Origin: Methylobacter sp.
GTDB taxonomy: Bacteria; Pseudomonadota; Gammaproteobacteria; Methylococcales; Methylomonadaceae
Length of the DNA: 64,000 nt
Assembly: GCA_004299305.1 (NCBI GenBank)
Contig: SCPZ01000014.1
Coordinates: 1-64,000 of the forward strand
Direction: 5' to 3'
Shown one piece after another: positions 45,675 to 54,700 of this stretch. The notes under the pieces were generated by a model. That model was not told where the DNA came from. It did not search any database and worked only from the letters and a program-made list of their open reading frames with translations. The translations under genes were made by a program, and so were the position numbers. How positions within the stretch are numbered: position 1 is the stretch's first letter; every line of letters begins with the position of its first letter.

Positions 45675-46277
45675 TTATTCTTCGCGTCGTTGTTGGGACA
45701 GAGCTAGATTTAATATTTTGGCCTCCTTTAAATAGTTTTGAATCACATCATTGCTAACGCTATAACCTCGTGACCGTATTTTTTCTGATATACTGAACTT
45801 GTTGCCGCCGGAAGCAGTATTTCGAGTTTTACTTATGTCATATTCATAAGCATCAACCGCCATGCCAAGTATTAATATAAGCATTTTGTCTCGTTCGGAT
45901 TTAGCTTGGCCTTTCGGTATATCTTCATCAGTAATGTTTGTTACAACATCCTTTGATGTATAAGTACGCTTTTTGAGTATGGGAGGATTACTACCATGCA
46001 TGTGACCATCTTCAACTTTCCATTTCTTACACAAAACGAATCGAGCCTCTCCTGAGTAAGGAAAATTAGTGTTTGGTAGCTCAACATCAGGATGCTTATA
46101 GCGTTCAGCAAATACTAAGTATTTAGCAGTTGTTATTCCTTGATATTCAAGTTCTTTTCCTTTATCTGATGGTAGCTCAAAAATGCCGCATAGCCTCTCA
46201 GGTTCTTCAGTCCTTTCTTGATCTATCTCTTCACTATATAAGCTCCAATAGCCCCACCCCGAATAAAAAACCAACAT
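45675..46277 (-). CDS. Uncharacterised island protein D (P4-like island family)
   Basis: 200 residues. The N-terminal half is rich in Glu, Tyr and Pro and unrecognised. The C-terminal 75 residues (SERDKMLILILGMAVDAYEYD, ISEKIRSRGYSVSNDVIQNYLKEA) have a pattern I know from many proteins of integrated islands in gammaproteobacteria: a helical block before a short helix-turn-helix-like end. Function unknown. It sits between the integrase and the AlpA regulator. Confidence 0.65.
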   Translation of the reverse strand: MLVFYSGWGYWSLYSEEIDQERTEEPERLCGIFELPSDKGKELEYQGITTAKYLVFAERYKHPDVELPNTNFPYSGEARFVLCKKWKVEDGHMHGSNPPILKKRTYTSKDVVTNITDEDIPKGQAKSERDKMLILILGMAVDAYEYDISKTRNTASGGNKFSISEKIRSRGYSVSNDVIQNYLKEAKILNLALSQQRREE

Positions 46278-46422
46278 AAAAAAATTACCTAGTTAAAGTG
46301 TAGTGCGTTAAGAAGAAATAACCGGAAACAGGGTAACGAATCCTGCTTATTGCTCCGTCTAGCTATCCGGTTAATTTGATTGTATCAGGGGGGATTTTAG
46401 CAGGTCTTGAATGTTAATGTGC

Positions 46423-47682
46423 TTACCCGGCTTTCTTAATAGGTATTACTTGCGCACCATTCTTTAGGCTGTCCAGATAATCAGCCCATTGCTGCATCAT
46501 CTTATGACGTTCTGGTAAATGCGCTGTCCGGTTATAGGCACGTCCGTTTGGGTCTTTAACCGCGTGGGCAAGCTGATGCTCGATAAAATCAACCCTGATA
46601 CCCAGCACCTCATCAAGAATAGTACGCGCCATAGCTCTAAAACCGTGCGCGGTCATCACATCCTTACCGTAACCTAACCGTTTTAATGCCGCATTAAGGG
46701 TATTTTCACTCATACACCTATCACCACGCGGCGTACGCTCAGACGAAAATACAAAACGACCATGCCCGGTTAGCGGGCGCAGCTCTTCCAATATTTTCAC
46801 GGCTTGGGATGATAACGGGACAATGTGCTGTACTTCAGTTTTTGACACAAAATAACGCCATTCTTTAGCGTCAAGGTCGATATGCTGCCATTCTGCCGCC
46901 CTTAACTCGCCAGGGCGGACAAATACCAGCGGCGCAAGCTTTAACGCGCAAACGGCAGGTAATGAGCCTTGATAACTGTCGATTGCCCTTAATAGTTCCG
47001 CTACTTGTTTCGGCTCGGTAATAGCCGCAAAGTGTTCACCTTTGGCCGGTGGTAATGAACCCCGCAAATCTGGCGTTATATCTCGCTCAGCTCGGCCTGT
47101 TGCAACGGCATAACGAAAAACCTGCCCGCATATTTGAAGTGTTCGGTGTGCTGTCTCGATAGTTCCCCGATCTTCAATGCGCCTTAAACACCCTAGAATA
47201 TCTTTAGGCAAAATAGCAGTAATGGCCTTGCTACCCAACCAGGGGAATATATTTCTTTCGAGCATTCGTTTGGAACGGTTATTTTTATCATCCCAACCAT
47301 TAACTTTCTTTTCTCCCCACTCCATAGCCACATGCTGAAAGCTGTCAATGATAGTTAGCCCTGCACCAAGGCGACTTTCATTTTCAGCGATTAGCTTCTG
47401 TTCGGCTTTTATTTCTTTTCGAGTGTCGCTTGGATCTGTGCCGTTGGCAACATTGGCGCGGGCTTCTGCTGCTTTACGTCTGGCATCGGCCAAACCAGTA
47501 GCGGGATAAACTCCAACTGATAAAGTTTTGCGCTTACCGGCAAAGGTGTAATCGAATCGCCACCATTTAGCGCCATTGGGCTTAATGAGGATATATAGGC
47601 CGCTACCGTCATTGAGCCGTTTGTCTTTATCGATAGGCTTTGCGTTGCGGATAGTAACATCTTGCAGTAATTCTTTAGCCAT
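46423..47682 (-). CDS. int: P4-type tyrosine integrase
   Basis: 419 residues. The Arm-DNA-binding (DUF4102) domain covers about 1-90, including LNDGSGLYILIKPNGAKWW. SAM-like core-binding (about 105-190) and catalytic domains follow. Catalytic residues: Arg in RPGELRAAEW near 255, His-Arg in HGFRAMART near 346 and Tyr in GRAYNRTAHLPER near 381. It integrates and excises the island, with AlpA as probable directionality factor. 98 bp separate its start from the right att core, and the intervening DNA has several GTTACTGTAAAA-like repeats, likely arm sites. Confidence 0.95.
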   Translation of the reverse strand: MAKELLQDVTIRNAKPIDKDKRLNDGSGLYILIKPNGAKWWRFDYTFAGKRKTLSVGVYPATGLADARRKAAEARANVANGTDPSDTRKEIKAEQKLIAENESRLGAGLTIIDSFQHVAMEWGEKKVNGWDDKNNRSKRMLERNIFPWLGSKAITAILPKDILGCLRRIEDRGTIETAHRTLQICGQVFRYAVATGRAERDITPDLRGSLPPAKGEHFAAITEPKQVAELLRAIDSYQGSLPAVCALKLAPLVFVRPGELRAAEWQHIDLDAKEWRYFVSKTEVQHIVPLSSQAVKILEELRPLTGHGRFVFSSERTPRGDRCMSENTLNAALKRLGYGKDVMTAHGFRAMARTILDEVLGIRVDFIEHQLAHAVKDPNGRAYNRTAHLPERHKMMQQWADYLDSLKNGAQVIPIKKAG

Positions 47683-47700
47683 TGCAGTAACTCCGAGTGC

Positions 47701-47779
47701 AGTAACAGTAAAAATTACCTGTTACTGTAAAACTTACTGCGTAAACTGTCGAGTGTTACTGTATTTTATTGCATTTCGT
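47701..47779. other. Right attachment region with integrase arm-type repeats
   Basis: AGTAACAGTAAAAATTACC, TGTTACTGTAAAACTTACTGC and GTGTTACTGTA recur in both orientations before the TGCATTTCGT core (47770-47779). Such repeats beside an integrase start are the usual arm-type sites. They nearly match the left candidate att at 41649-41675. Confidence 0.55.
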
Positions 47780-47787
47780 TGGACAAT

Positions 47788-47823
47788 AAAAAACCCGCTA
47801 AGCCTTACGACTTGCGGGTTTTT
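47788..47823 (-). terminator. Intrinsic terminator after tRNA-Cys
   Basis: On the minus strand AAACCCGC / GCGGGTTT with an inner loop, then a T-run. It ends the tRNA-Cys transcript just before the integrative element. Confidence 0.8.
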
Positions 47824-47854
47824 GAACTTCTTTGAGTCTCTCTGAATCCACTAA

Positions 47855-47928
47855 TGGAGGCTGCGGGCGGAATCGAACCGCCGTAGATGGCTTTGCAGGC
47901 CACTGCATAACCATTTTGCTACGCAGCC
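47855..47928 (-). tRNA. tRNA-Cys (GCA)
   Basis: 74 nt including encoded CCA. The acceptor stem GGCTGCG pairs with CGCAGCC. The anticodon loop CTGCAAA carries GCA, and the T arm is GGCGG-TTCGATT-CCGCC. It reads UGC/UGU codons. It stands 20 nt after an intrinsic-terminator-like hairpin. Confidence 0.97.
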
Positions 47929-47941
47929 ATAAAAGTGAAAT

Positions 47942-47972
47942 AAAAAAGCCGCGATAGTTCGCGGCTTTTTTT
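47942..47972 (-). terminator. Terminator-like hairpin between tRNA-Gly and tRNA-Cys
   Basis: GCCGCGA / TCGCGGC stem with a 4-nt loop and A- and T-runs on both sides, so it could terminate in either direction. It separates tRNA-Gly from tRNA-Cys on the same strand, which is unusual. Confidence 0.75.
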
Positions 47973-47982
47973 AAGAATTAAT

Positions 47983-48057
47983 TGGAGCGGGAAACGAGAT
48001 TCGAACTCGCGACCCCAACCTTGGCAAGGTTGTGCTCTACCACTGAGCTATTCCCGC
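47983..48057 (-). tRNA. tRNA-Gly (GCC)
   Basis: 75 nt including encoded CCA. The acceptor stem GCGGGAA pairs with TTCCCGC. The anticodon loop TTGCCAA carries GCC, the D arm is GCTCAGTGGTAGAGC and the T arm GCGAG-TTCGAAT-CTCGT. It is driven by the near-consensus promoter at 48076-48103. Confidence 0.97.
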
Positions 48058-48075
48058 TTTGCAATTGATTTGGTC

Positions 48076-48103
48076 ATTATAAGCTCTTTTTAAATCTTGT
48101 CAA
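48076..48103 (-). promoter_or_regulatory. Consensus sigma70 promoter of the tRNA locus
   Basis: TTGACA, a 16-bp spacer and TATAAT, both hexamers perfect, 19 bp before the 5' end of tRNA-Gly. Confidence 0.9.
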
Positions 48104-48110
48104 CTTTTAT

Positions 48111-48596
48111 TTATTGAACATCTATTGCCAAAACCCAACCCGAGCTGCCTTTGCATTCGCCATCTTCAACCTGAACTTTAACAAATGCATTTTTCTTCCC
48201 TGCAAAATCCTGGAAGTCTACGATAGTCACTGCGGTTCCCTGAGCTATACGTCTGCAAGACTCGACTTTACCTTTTTCTTCGTCTTCACTATCATCAAAC
48301 GCAGCTATAGCTCCGGGCACTGCAACCAATTGAATGGGTGATTCGACTTCATAAGTATTGGGATTTTTCAAAACATACCGCTGTCCAGCAACAAGATTCT
48401 TGGCCGAAGGACCGGAGACAACGCCTGAGTCACCACCACTCATCATAATGACAAGCAACAGGAAGACTATACCTCCAATAACCCCAAAAAATACTTTTGA
48501 ATTTTTTTCTTTTAAATCCATCATTAGTGAAAACAGCTTACCAGCTGTTTCTTTTGCTGCATCTACCGTTTTTTTAGCGTTTTCTTCATTGCTCAT
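48111..48596 (-). CDS. Membrane-anchored SH3-like periplasmic protein
   Basis: 161 residues. A 35-residue cytoplasmic start (Lys/Asp/Glu-rich), one transmembrane helix (about 36-52, FFGVIGGIVFLLLVIMM), then a periplasmic beta domain that contains two Cys residues and ends GSSGWVLAIDVQ, like bacterial SH3 (SH3b) folds. Function not recognised. It is separated from the upstream PilZ-like gene by 247 bp. Confidence 0.6.
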   Translation of the reverse strand: MSNEENAKKTVDAAKETAGKLFSLMMDLKEKNSKVFFGVIGGIVFLLLVIMMSGGDSGVVSGPSAKNLVAGQRYVLKNPNTYEVESPIQLVAVPGAIAAFDDSEDEEKGKVESCRRIAQGTAVTIVDFQDFAGKKNAFVKVQVEDGECKGSSGWVLAIDVQ

Positions 48597-48843
48597 TTCT
48601 TATCCTCATAATTTTAATTTTTTATTATTTTCAGGTTGCTGCTTGAAGCATATTACCTGATTACATCGATAACTCATATACACAAACAATCCCACTACGA
48701 GCTAATACCCTCAATTATTCAGGCGTCCATTTTAAAAAGCCGACAATTTACCACTACCAATCAACTTGACACGCCAACTTACCACGATAAAAAAACTTTT
48801 CAAGTGCTATATGCATATAACACGCATTTCAACGACAGATGCC

Positions 48844-50424
48844 CTAAATAAAATCGTAGCCTTTTTTGGCCTGTACCGATACCTGCTTACCCTTTTCCGC
48901 TACCCGCCGACATTCAAACTGCCAATAACCCAAGCCAACATTCTTCCTGTTGCTCAAAACCACAGGAAAATCTTCATTATTCATAAACATCCGAATAACA
49001 TCGCCATCTTTCAGCATAAAACTATCAATAACAACATAGCTTTTTTCATACTCCAGCTCCTTGGCATTATAAAACAGGCCTTTTTGTGGAACATCTTTCC
49101 CCATTTCATCCAATTGAACATAGGTAATGGCGATGGACTGATGAGCTAATAATTGCATCCCAAAGTTTATTCTGCCACTTTGCTTATCGACAACAATCTT
49201 GTTAACAATCCCCAATGATCGCTTATGCTCAGGGCTATCCGTTTTTCTAAAACTGACCAAGCTCCCCACCGACAGAACCCCCGTTTGTTTAAATACGCCG
49301 GACAATAATCTGTCAGATGCCGATTGAACAAGGATTTCCAGGTCTTTTCCGCCTACGGAACCCAGTGCATTTTGCAGTTCATGGGTTGACTCCAAACCCA
49401 CAGCAATATATCTATCCGCTCTATCACTAAAAAAGGGTATGCCTTGCAAATCAATTCCCAACCATCGTTGCTCAAGGTAATCGAGCAATTCTGCTGCGGG
49501 TTTTTCGATATTATTTTTCAATACATGCATCGAACTAAATCGTGCCTCCGCTGCATTAACCCATTTCCCTTTCTGCCTAAACGCTTTGAATAATTTGGTA
49601 AAATCCATGTACAGCATTGCAGAGTCGTTTTTGGCGCTTACCTCAAACTGATAATGCGGCGCTTTATCCTCGTCTGTTAACACAATGCACTGTATTTTCT
49701 GGTCGTACACCGGTTCTTTTTTTAGGCTGACTAGAGATCCTATCGTTTCTATAAAACTATAAACCAACAAAATTTCCTTTTGCATTAAGCCGGTTGGATC
49801 GGCAAGGCTAAGCAAGAGAAGCTGGCGATAGCAGTCTTCAGGACTACTTTTACTGGACTGGGCCGCATCATTAACTTTAGTCGTGTCATTTTTTATTTTT
49901 ACACTTAGGTTATAAAGTGAATGTAAATCTATCCATACCCAATCAGGTATAGGCATCCCCATAATAAAATGGCTGACAATAATACTACTCAGCCCTTTTA
50001 TACAGCGCTGAATGGCTAATGCCGTATTCTTCCCCTGAAACCAACCAATATCACGCTTGGTTAGCTCCTTCAGCACCATCCAATAACCAATAGTGAATTC
50101 CTTTTCAATTGAGACTAATACCGTCAAAATTTTCTTGTCATTTTCTTCTTTTGGAAAACCAGCTTTAATCAGCCTGGAACGAAGATAATCCTCAATGACA
50201 TGAACGCTTGGACTTAACAGCTCCAGCGCATCCAGCCTTAACTGGATAGCCATTTCAATGGTATTAAAATCGATAAGAAAATCGTGAAGCAGCCGCGTAG
50301 CTAACCCAGGATTAGCCGTAGGCAATTCAGCAACCCACTGCTGCAACGCCTTTGCTTCAAATTCTTTAAGCCGCTGGGGATTCTTTTGTTGCGCTGGAAT
50401 AACCAGAAAAAAAGAGTTCTTCAC
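48844..50424 (-). CDS. Large soluble protein with possible C-terminal PilZ-like domain
   Basis: 526 residues without signal peptide or membrane helix. The N-terminal 380 residues are mostly helical and contain a Ser/Lys linker near 195. The C-terminal part (SVGSLVSFRKTDSPEHKRSLG, NFGMQLLAHQSIAITYVQL, KSYVVIDSFMLKDGDVIRMF) has beta-barrel character like PilZ domains. The RxxxR...DxSxxG consensus for c-di-GMP binding is not clear. Possibly a c-di-GMP-related regulator; uncertain. Confidence 0.5.
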   Translation of the reverse strand: MKNSFFLVIPAQQKNPQRLKEFEAKALQQWVAELPTANPGLATRLLHDFLIDFNTIEMAIQLRLDALELLSPSVHVIEDYLRSRLIKAGFPKEENDKKILTVLVSIEKEFTIGYWMVLKELTKRDIGWFQGKNTALAIQRCIKGLSSIIVSHFIMGMPIPDWVWIDLHSLYNLSVKIKNDTTKVNDAAQSSKSSPEDCYRQLLLLSLADPTGLMQKEILLVYSFIETIGSLVSLKKEPVYDQKIQCIVLTDEDKAPHYQFEVSAKNDSAMLYMDFTKLFKAFRQKGKWVNAAEARFSSMHVLKNNIEKPAAELLDYLEQRWLGIDLQGIPFFSDRADRYIAVGLESTHELQNALGSVGGKDLEILVQSASDRLLSGVFKQTGVLSVGSLVSFRKTDSPEHKRSLGIVNKIVVDKQSGRINFGMQLLAHQSIAITYVQLDEMGKDVPQKGLFYNAKELEYEKSYVVIDSFMLKDGDVIRMFMNNEDFPVVLSNRKNVGLGYWQFECRRVAEKGKQVSVQAKKGYDFI

Positions 50425-50508
50425 ATATTCACCGAATTCATTTTAGTGTCCCATGCTCCTGCACGAGAACCAGAGTAATTGCCGTCCGTATCACAATCCA
50501 TTCGAGAC

Positions 50509-51312
50509 TCATGCCCCGCCTTTTCTCATCATCATCCCTTTTGAGGGGTTATAGCCAATGATTGCCGCAGCCATAAATACGCTAAAAGCAAGTAACGTAT
50601 AAATAAGCGCTTGGCTGTTAAACTGGCCGTACAGGGCAAAGCGGATCAACTCGACAGCTTGGGAAAAGGGATTATATTGCGCCAGATTATGCAGTAGCGC
50701 GCTGGATTCTTTGATTTTCCATAGAGGATACAATGCGGTCGACATAAAAAACATCGGAAAAATCACAAAGTTCATCACACCGGCAAAATTTTCCAATTGC
50801 TTTATAAAAGACGACAACAATAAGCCCAACGCGCCCAGCATTAACCCCGACAATAACAGTGCAGGCATTATCCACAAATAACCTTGCCACGGCGCCTGGA
50901 TGTCATAAAACCAGGCAATCGCCAAAAACACATAGACTTGCAAAACAGATACACCGGTACCGGCCAGTAACTTGCTGAGCAATAAAAACCAACGCGGCAA
51001 GGGGCAAACCATCAGTATCCGCATACTGCCCATTTCCCGGTCGTAAACCATAGATAAGGAACTCTGCATACCGTTAAACAACTGGATCATGCCGATCAGG
51101 CCGGGGGTAATATACACTTCATAAAGAATATAGGTCTCGTAAGGCGGGGTGATCGCAAGCCCTAATGCCGCTCTAAAACCTGCCGCAAACACAAACAACC
51201 AAACCAAAGGCCTGACCAAGGCGGAAATAAACCGCTCACGCTGGGTAACAAATCGCCATAATTCACGCCAGATGATGCCCCACATGGCGCGCCAGTAATG
51301 TAGTAACTTCAA
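50509..51312 (-). CDS. ABC-2 type permease, PQQ-dependent alcohol dehydrogenase system
   Basis: 267 residues with six hydrophobic helices and the ABC-2 pattern near the first pair (REMGSMRILMVCPLPRWFLLLSKLL). Its start overlaps the ATPase stop by 4 bp. Together with the two proteins upstream it belongs to the ABC cluster that accompanies PQQ-linked alcohol dehydrogenases (TIGR0386x families). The substrate is not known; export or import cannot be told from sequence. Confidence 0.85.
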   Translation of the reverse strand: MKLLHYWRAMWGIIWRELWRFVTQRERFISALVRPLVWLFVFAAGFRAALGLAITPPYETYILYEVYITPGLIGMIQLFNGMQSSLSMVYDREMGSMRILMVCPLPRWFLLLSKLLAGTGVSVLQVYVFLAIAWFYDIQAPWQGYLWIMPALLLSGLMLGALGLLLSSFIKQLENFAGVMNFVIFPMFFMSTALYPLWKIKESSALLHNLAQYNPFSQAVELIRFALYGQFNSQALIYTLLAFSVFMAAAIIGYNPSKGMMMRKGGA

Positions 51313-52049
51313 GCCGTCTCTCCCTGGGTCAAGGTATAAAAAGCATCTTTAACCGTTGGAGTGTTGGTTATTTTAAGAACGTCGTCAACCGTTCCATTCG
51401 CTTTAACCTGTCCTTTATGCAATACGATTAGATGATCGTCAGGATAAATTTCGTCAATCAAATGACTGGCCCATAAAACCGCCAAATGTTCTTCGGCGGC
51501 TAAACGATGCACATATTCGACAATAGACAATCGACTGGGTACATCCAAACCGACGGTAGGCTCATCCAGCAGCAACACCGACGGTTTGTGCAATAGCGCC
51601 CTGGCAATTTCCACGCGCCGCCTGTGTCCGCCATTGAGCTGGCGCACCTTCTCAAAACGCCGGTCATACATGTTTAAGCGTTCCAACTCCTCCCGGATTC
51701 TTTGCTCTGCCTGTTTACAGCCCATACCATGCAACGATGTGTGATAGCGCAAATTTTGCATCACCGACAAATCCATATCTAAAGTAGTCTGCTGAAACAC
51801 CACGCCCAATTTTGCCAACGCCAACAACGTTTGCCGCTTAATATCAAAGCCGCACAGTTCGATGCGCCCTTCGCGCGTGTCATACAGCCGGGTAATCAGG
51901 GAGAATAAAGTGCTCTTCCCTGCCCCGTTCGGGCCTAACAAAACCGTACATTCCCCCGGCTTAATCTTAAAATTAACGTGAGACAATGCTTTTTTGCCGC
52001 TATAGGAAAAACTCAAATCCTCGACGGACAATGCTATAGATGAGTTCAT
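51309..52049 (-). CDS. ABC transporter ATPase, PQQ-dependent alcohol dehydrogenase system
   Basis: 246 residues. Walker A GPNGAGKST near residue 40 and Walker B VLLLDEPTVGLD near 160 are intact. The signature reads LNGGHRRRVEIARAL instead of LSGGQ, a form typical of this subgroup. It energises the adjacent ABC-2 permease and overlaps both neighbours by 4 bp. Confidence 0.9.
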   Translation of the reverse strand: MNSSIALSVEDLSFSYSGKKALSHVNFKIKPGECTVLLGPNGAGKSTLFSLITRLYDTREGRIELCGFDIKRQTLLALAKLGVVFQQTTLDMDLSVMQNLRYHTSLHGMGCKQAEQRIREELERLNMYDRRFEKVRQLNGGHRRRVEIARALLHKPSVLLLDEPTVGLDVPSRLSIVEYVHRLAAEEHLAVLWASHLIDEIYPDDHLIVLHKGQVKANGTVDDVLKITNTPTVKDAFYTLTQGETA

Positions 52050-53011
52050 GGCTTAACTGCAACTCCCCACGGATAAGTACCTACACCAATCGATTTAGTC
52101 ACTGTTTGCGCCTCAAGATCGATCAGCGAAATATCGTTACTGGTGCCGTTGGTGGTATAAAGCCGTTTTTGATCCGGCGAAAACGCCAGATTCCAAACCC
52201 GCTGGCCGACCAATAGATATTTTTCCACTTCAAAGGTTTGGGCATTGATCACCGCCACACGGTTTGCCGGCCCCAATGCCACATAGCCGCGCTTCCTGTC
52301 TTTATCGATCACCACGCCGACCGGCTGGATTTTATCGGCCGTCACGCCTTGCACATCGAACTTGACCGTTTTGATAATCTGCTTGGTTTTAACATCCAGA
52401 ATCATCAAGGTGCCGGCCATTTCCGAAGTGACCCACAACTGCTGGCTGTCAGCGGTAAAGCCGAGCGCGCGTGGACGCGGATCAACCAGGGTGTTTTCCA
52501 CGATAGCATTGGTTTTGGTATCGATCCAATGCACCATGTTGGTCGTTTCAGAAGCGCTGGCTACCCAGAGATTATCGGGGCTCGCAGTTATGCCTTCGGG
52601 CTCCACGCCGACCTTGATCTGCTTAACGGCTTTTTTATGACTGATGTCGATGACAGTTACTTGGCTATCATCTTCGTTAGATACATAGAGGCGGTCGCCC
52701 GCCGGATTTAGCGCAAACGTCTCAGGGTCCTCCCCGGACGGCAACCTTCCGATTTCTTTGAGCGTCTCGGCATCGATAATTTTGATAGTGTTATCGTCGC
52801 TGGTTGCCACATACAAAAGCTTATTATCGGGACTGATCGCGATACCTCGCGGACGCTGACCGATTTCCACCGTTTTGATTAACTTGCCGGCGACAGGATC
52901 TACAACCGCCAGTGCATTATCTTTTTCCAGCGTAACGAACACCGTTTCGGCCTGCGCCGCTCCCGCCAACGCAACCGTCAAACATAGCCCTAAAATATTT
53001 TTTTTCATCAT
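52046..53011 (-). CDS. Periplasmic YVTN beta-propeller protein, PQQ-dependent alcohol dehydrogenase system
   Basis: 321 residues with a signal peptide (about 1-21, AAQAE). Seven YVTN-type blades are visible as repeated pieces such as LLYVATSDDNTIKIIDAET and RLYVSNEDDSQVTVIDISH. This is the propeller that accompanies the PQQ-linked ABC transporter cluster. It may bind a quinone or metal cofactor or the transporter (inference). It overlaps its neighbours by 4 bp on each side. Confidence 0.87.
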   Translation of the reverse strand: MMKKNILGLCLTVALAGAAQAETVFVTLEKDNALAVVDPVAGKLIKTVEIGQRPRGIAISPDNKLLYVATSDDNTIKIIDAETLKEIGRLPSGEDPETFALNPAGDRLYVSNEDDSQVTVIDISHKKAVKQIKVGVEPEGITASPDNLWVASASETTNMVHWIDTKTNAIVENTLVDPRPRALGFTADSQQLWVTSEMAGTLMILDVKTKQIIKTVKFDVQGVTADKIQPVGVVIDKDRKRGYVALGPANRVAVINAQTFEVEKYLLVGQRVWNLAFSPDQKRLYTTNGTSNDISLIDLEAQTVTKSIGVGTYPWGVAVKP

Positions 53012-54204
53012 TTACTCCATTTGCAGGTCGATTCGGGTTGATCGTAACCCAAGGTATCAAGTTCGGTTTTGGGGTGCAAAAAACCTTCAATCGGCGCAAC
53101 GGCGACCAATGACCTGGGAGCTGCCAGCAACACAGGCTGCCGCAACTGTCCATCCCAAGATCGAAACGACAACGGGTTGCCTTTATAGCCTTGCAAGGCA
53201 AACGCATCGCTCAACATATAATCTTTAAGCCGATTTATATCATTGGATTTGGTTCGAGTGGCCGCTTCGCCAATGGCTCTAACCGCTAGATAAGCGGCGT
53301 AATCCTGCTCTTCCATCCACCGCCCCGCTTGGTCTTTAAAGCGATTTTGAATCTGCACCGCGCCCCATTGTTCATGGGTTCGATGCCATGCCGTAGCAAC
53401 CAGTCCTTGAGTACCGATGACCGGCCTTGCATTCCAGGTCCTGTATTCAAGATATTCACCGAATTGGCCTTGCTCATCGGCAACAACCAGCACATCGTAA
53501 TCGTCGACCTGGGTAAACACCGCCACATCCGATTGCGCCGTACGCCGCGCATCGTAAGTGTGCTCCCAGTTTTTTTCTTCGACTATTTTCATGCCGAAAC
53601 GTTTAGCCGCCCTTCTGAGAGCATCGGCAAATAAATGATCTTCCTCGGTAGCGCCGATGACTAAAAACCACTTGTTCCAGCGCTTTTTCATCATGTATTG
53701 CGCCAGGGCATCGGCACGCATAGCCCTGTTAGGCAAAATATGCCTTACGTTACTGCGGCATTGTTCATTGCGTAATGCATCATCGACTGTCGCCACATCA
53801 AATAACAGCTTCTGTTTTGCGGCAGGCAAATCGGCGATTTTATTGATAAAGTCGGCAGGTAAATTGACAACGACATAGGGATATTGATCGCCAACCTCCT
53901 TATTAAAGGTATCGACAACATTGCCGTCCAAGGGCACGATAAACTTTTTTAGCACAAACTGCTGCCCGGTAAACTGCCCGGTCGTATTATTGTCGTCAAT
54001 CGCAAGCTCCGCCCCCAAAACCCCTTTGTTCGGAATAAAAGCATCCAGATTAGATAACGGCGGGGGGGCTTTCTGCTCTTGCGTTAAATAGGCAATATTG
54101 ACCGCCTGTTTAGCTTCAGCACAAACAAAATTCACACTAAGCAGATGAATAATCAATAAAATCTTAAGCGTCACCTGGACAGACAAGTTAATTGGTCGCA
54201 TCAT
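53008..54204 (-). CDS. ABC transporter substrate-binding protein, PQQ-dependent alcohol dehydrogenase system
   Basis: 398 residues with a signal peptide (about 1-29, VCAEAKQ). The periplasmic type I binding-protein fold is suggested by NIAYLTQEQKAPPP, the GAELAIDD motif and the middle block KKRWNKWFLVIGATEEDHLF. The family is the one associated with PQQ alcohol dehydrogenases in methylotrophs and pseudomonads. First gene of the four-gene operon, with 4-bp ATGA overlap to the propeller gene. Its ligand is unknown. Confidence 0.85.
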   Translation of the reverse strand: MMRPINLSVQVTLKILLIIHLLSVNFVCAEAKQAVNIAYLTQEQKAPPPLSNLDAFIPNKGVLGAELAIDDNNTTGQFTGQQFVLKKFIVPLDGNVVDTFNKEVGDQYPYVVVNLPADFINKIADLPAAKQKLLFDVATVDDALRNEQCRSNVRHILPNRAMRADALAQYMMKKRWNKWFLVIGATEEDHLFADALRRAAKRFGMKIVEEKNWEHTYDARRTAQSDVAVFTQVDDYDVLVVADEQGQFGEYLEYRTWNARPVIGTQGLVATAWHRTHEQWGAVQIQNRFKDQAGRWMEEQDYAAYLAVRAIGEAATRTKSNDINRLKDYMLSDAFALQGYKGNPLSFRSWDGQLRQPVLLAAPRSLVAVAPIEGFLHPKTELDTLGYDQPESTCKWSK

Positions 54205-54700
54205 TTCCTAACAATAATAAAACTCACAGACGCTAATTTTAACGGATTCATTAACTTTATTTAGTTTTTCGACGAAATCCACTGACCTAGGCAATTAAAG
54301 CCATAAAAATACATCATGCTAACTGCCTTAATTTAGCAAAAAAATCAGCCTGTCTAGCATTAAGGCGATTTCCTGCGAAAAATATACCCACCTGACTGGT
54401 CTTTTTGTCCGTCTGCTGCGTTGTAAAAATGGTTGCATAGCTCGCTATGCGCCCATTTTTTACGCCTTGCAGACGAACAAAAATCCTGCGTCATTTGGGT
54501 ATATTTATTCTTGGCAATCGCCTAACAAGACGAATTTTATTGAATTAATCAGCACACTTGTAAATAGAATATTGACTTCGATCGACAAAGAGTTCAGCAT
54601 CAATAATTATAATCCTTCCTCTTATAGGGTTATATTTTAAACCGAAGGCAAAACCACACCCGTTTTTACGGCCCTCACACTAAGTAAAGAGGACATCACC
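54205..54700. other. Intergenic region with MITE-like repeat
   Basis: 496 bp. The middle third is the 161-bp palindromic repeat described separately. The rest shows no gene; an AGAGGA ribosome-binding site for the next gene lies near 54690. Confidence 0.5.
54363..54523. repeat. MITE-like palindromic repeat, uninterrupted copy (empty site)
   Basis: 161 bp between AGGCGATT and AATCGCCT, centred on GCATAGCTCGCTATGC. It is the reverse complement of 35285-35514 minus the 70-bp insertion, so this copy shows the pre-insertion state. Confidence 0.85.

Larger units (their letters stand above)
41666..47779. mobile_element. 6.1-kb integrative element with P4-type integrase
   Basis: It is bounded by the 10-bp direct repeat TGCATTTCGT. 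Contents in order: 550 bp of AT-rich DNA, two plus-strand unknown genes, a long hairpin, a minus-strand unknown gene, an AlpA-like regulator, a second unknown gene and the integrase, which points away from the tRNA-Cys locus. Codon third positions are markedly T/A-rich compared with the flanking genes. No capsid, portal, terminase, relaxase or classical restriction gene is seen, so it is a small island or satellite-like element. Boundaries are inferred from the short repeat and need an empty site. Confidence 0.65.
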
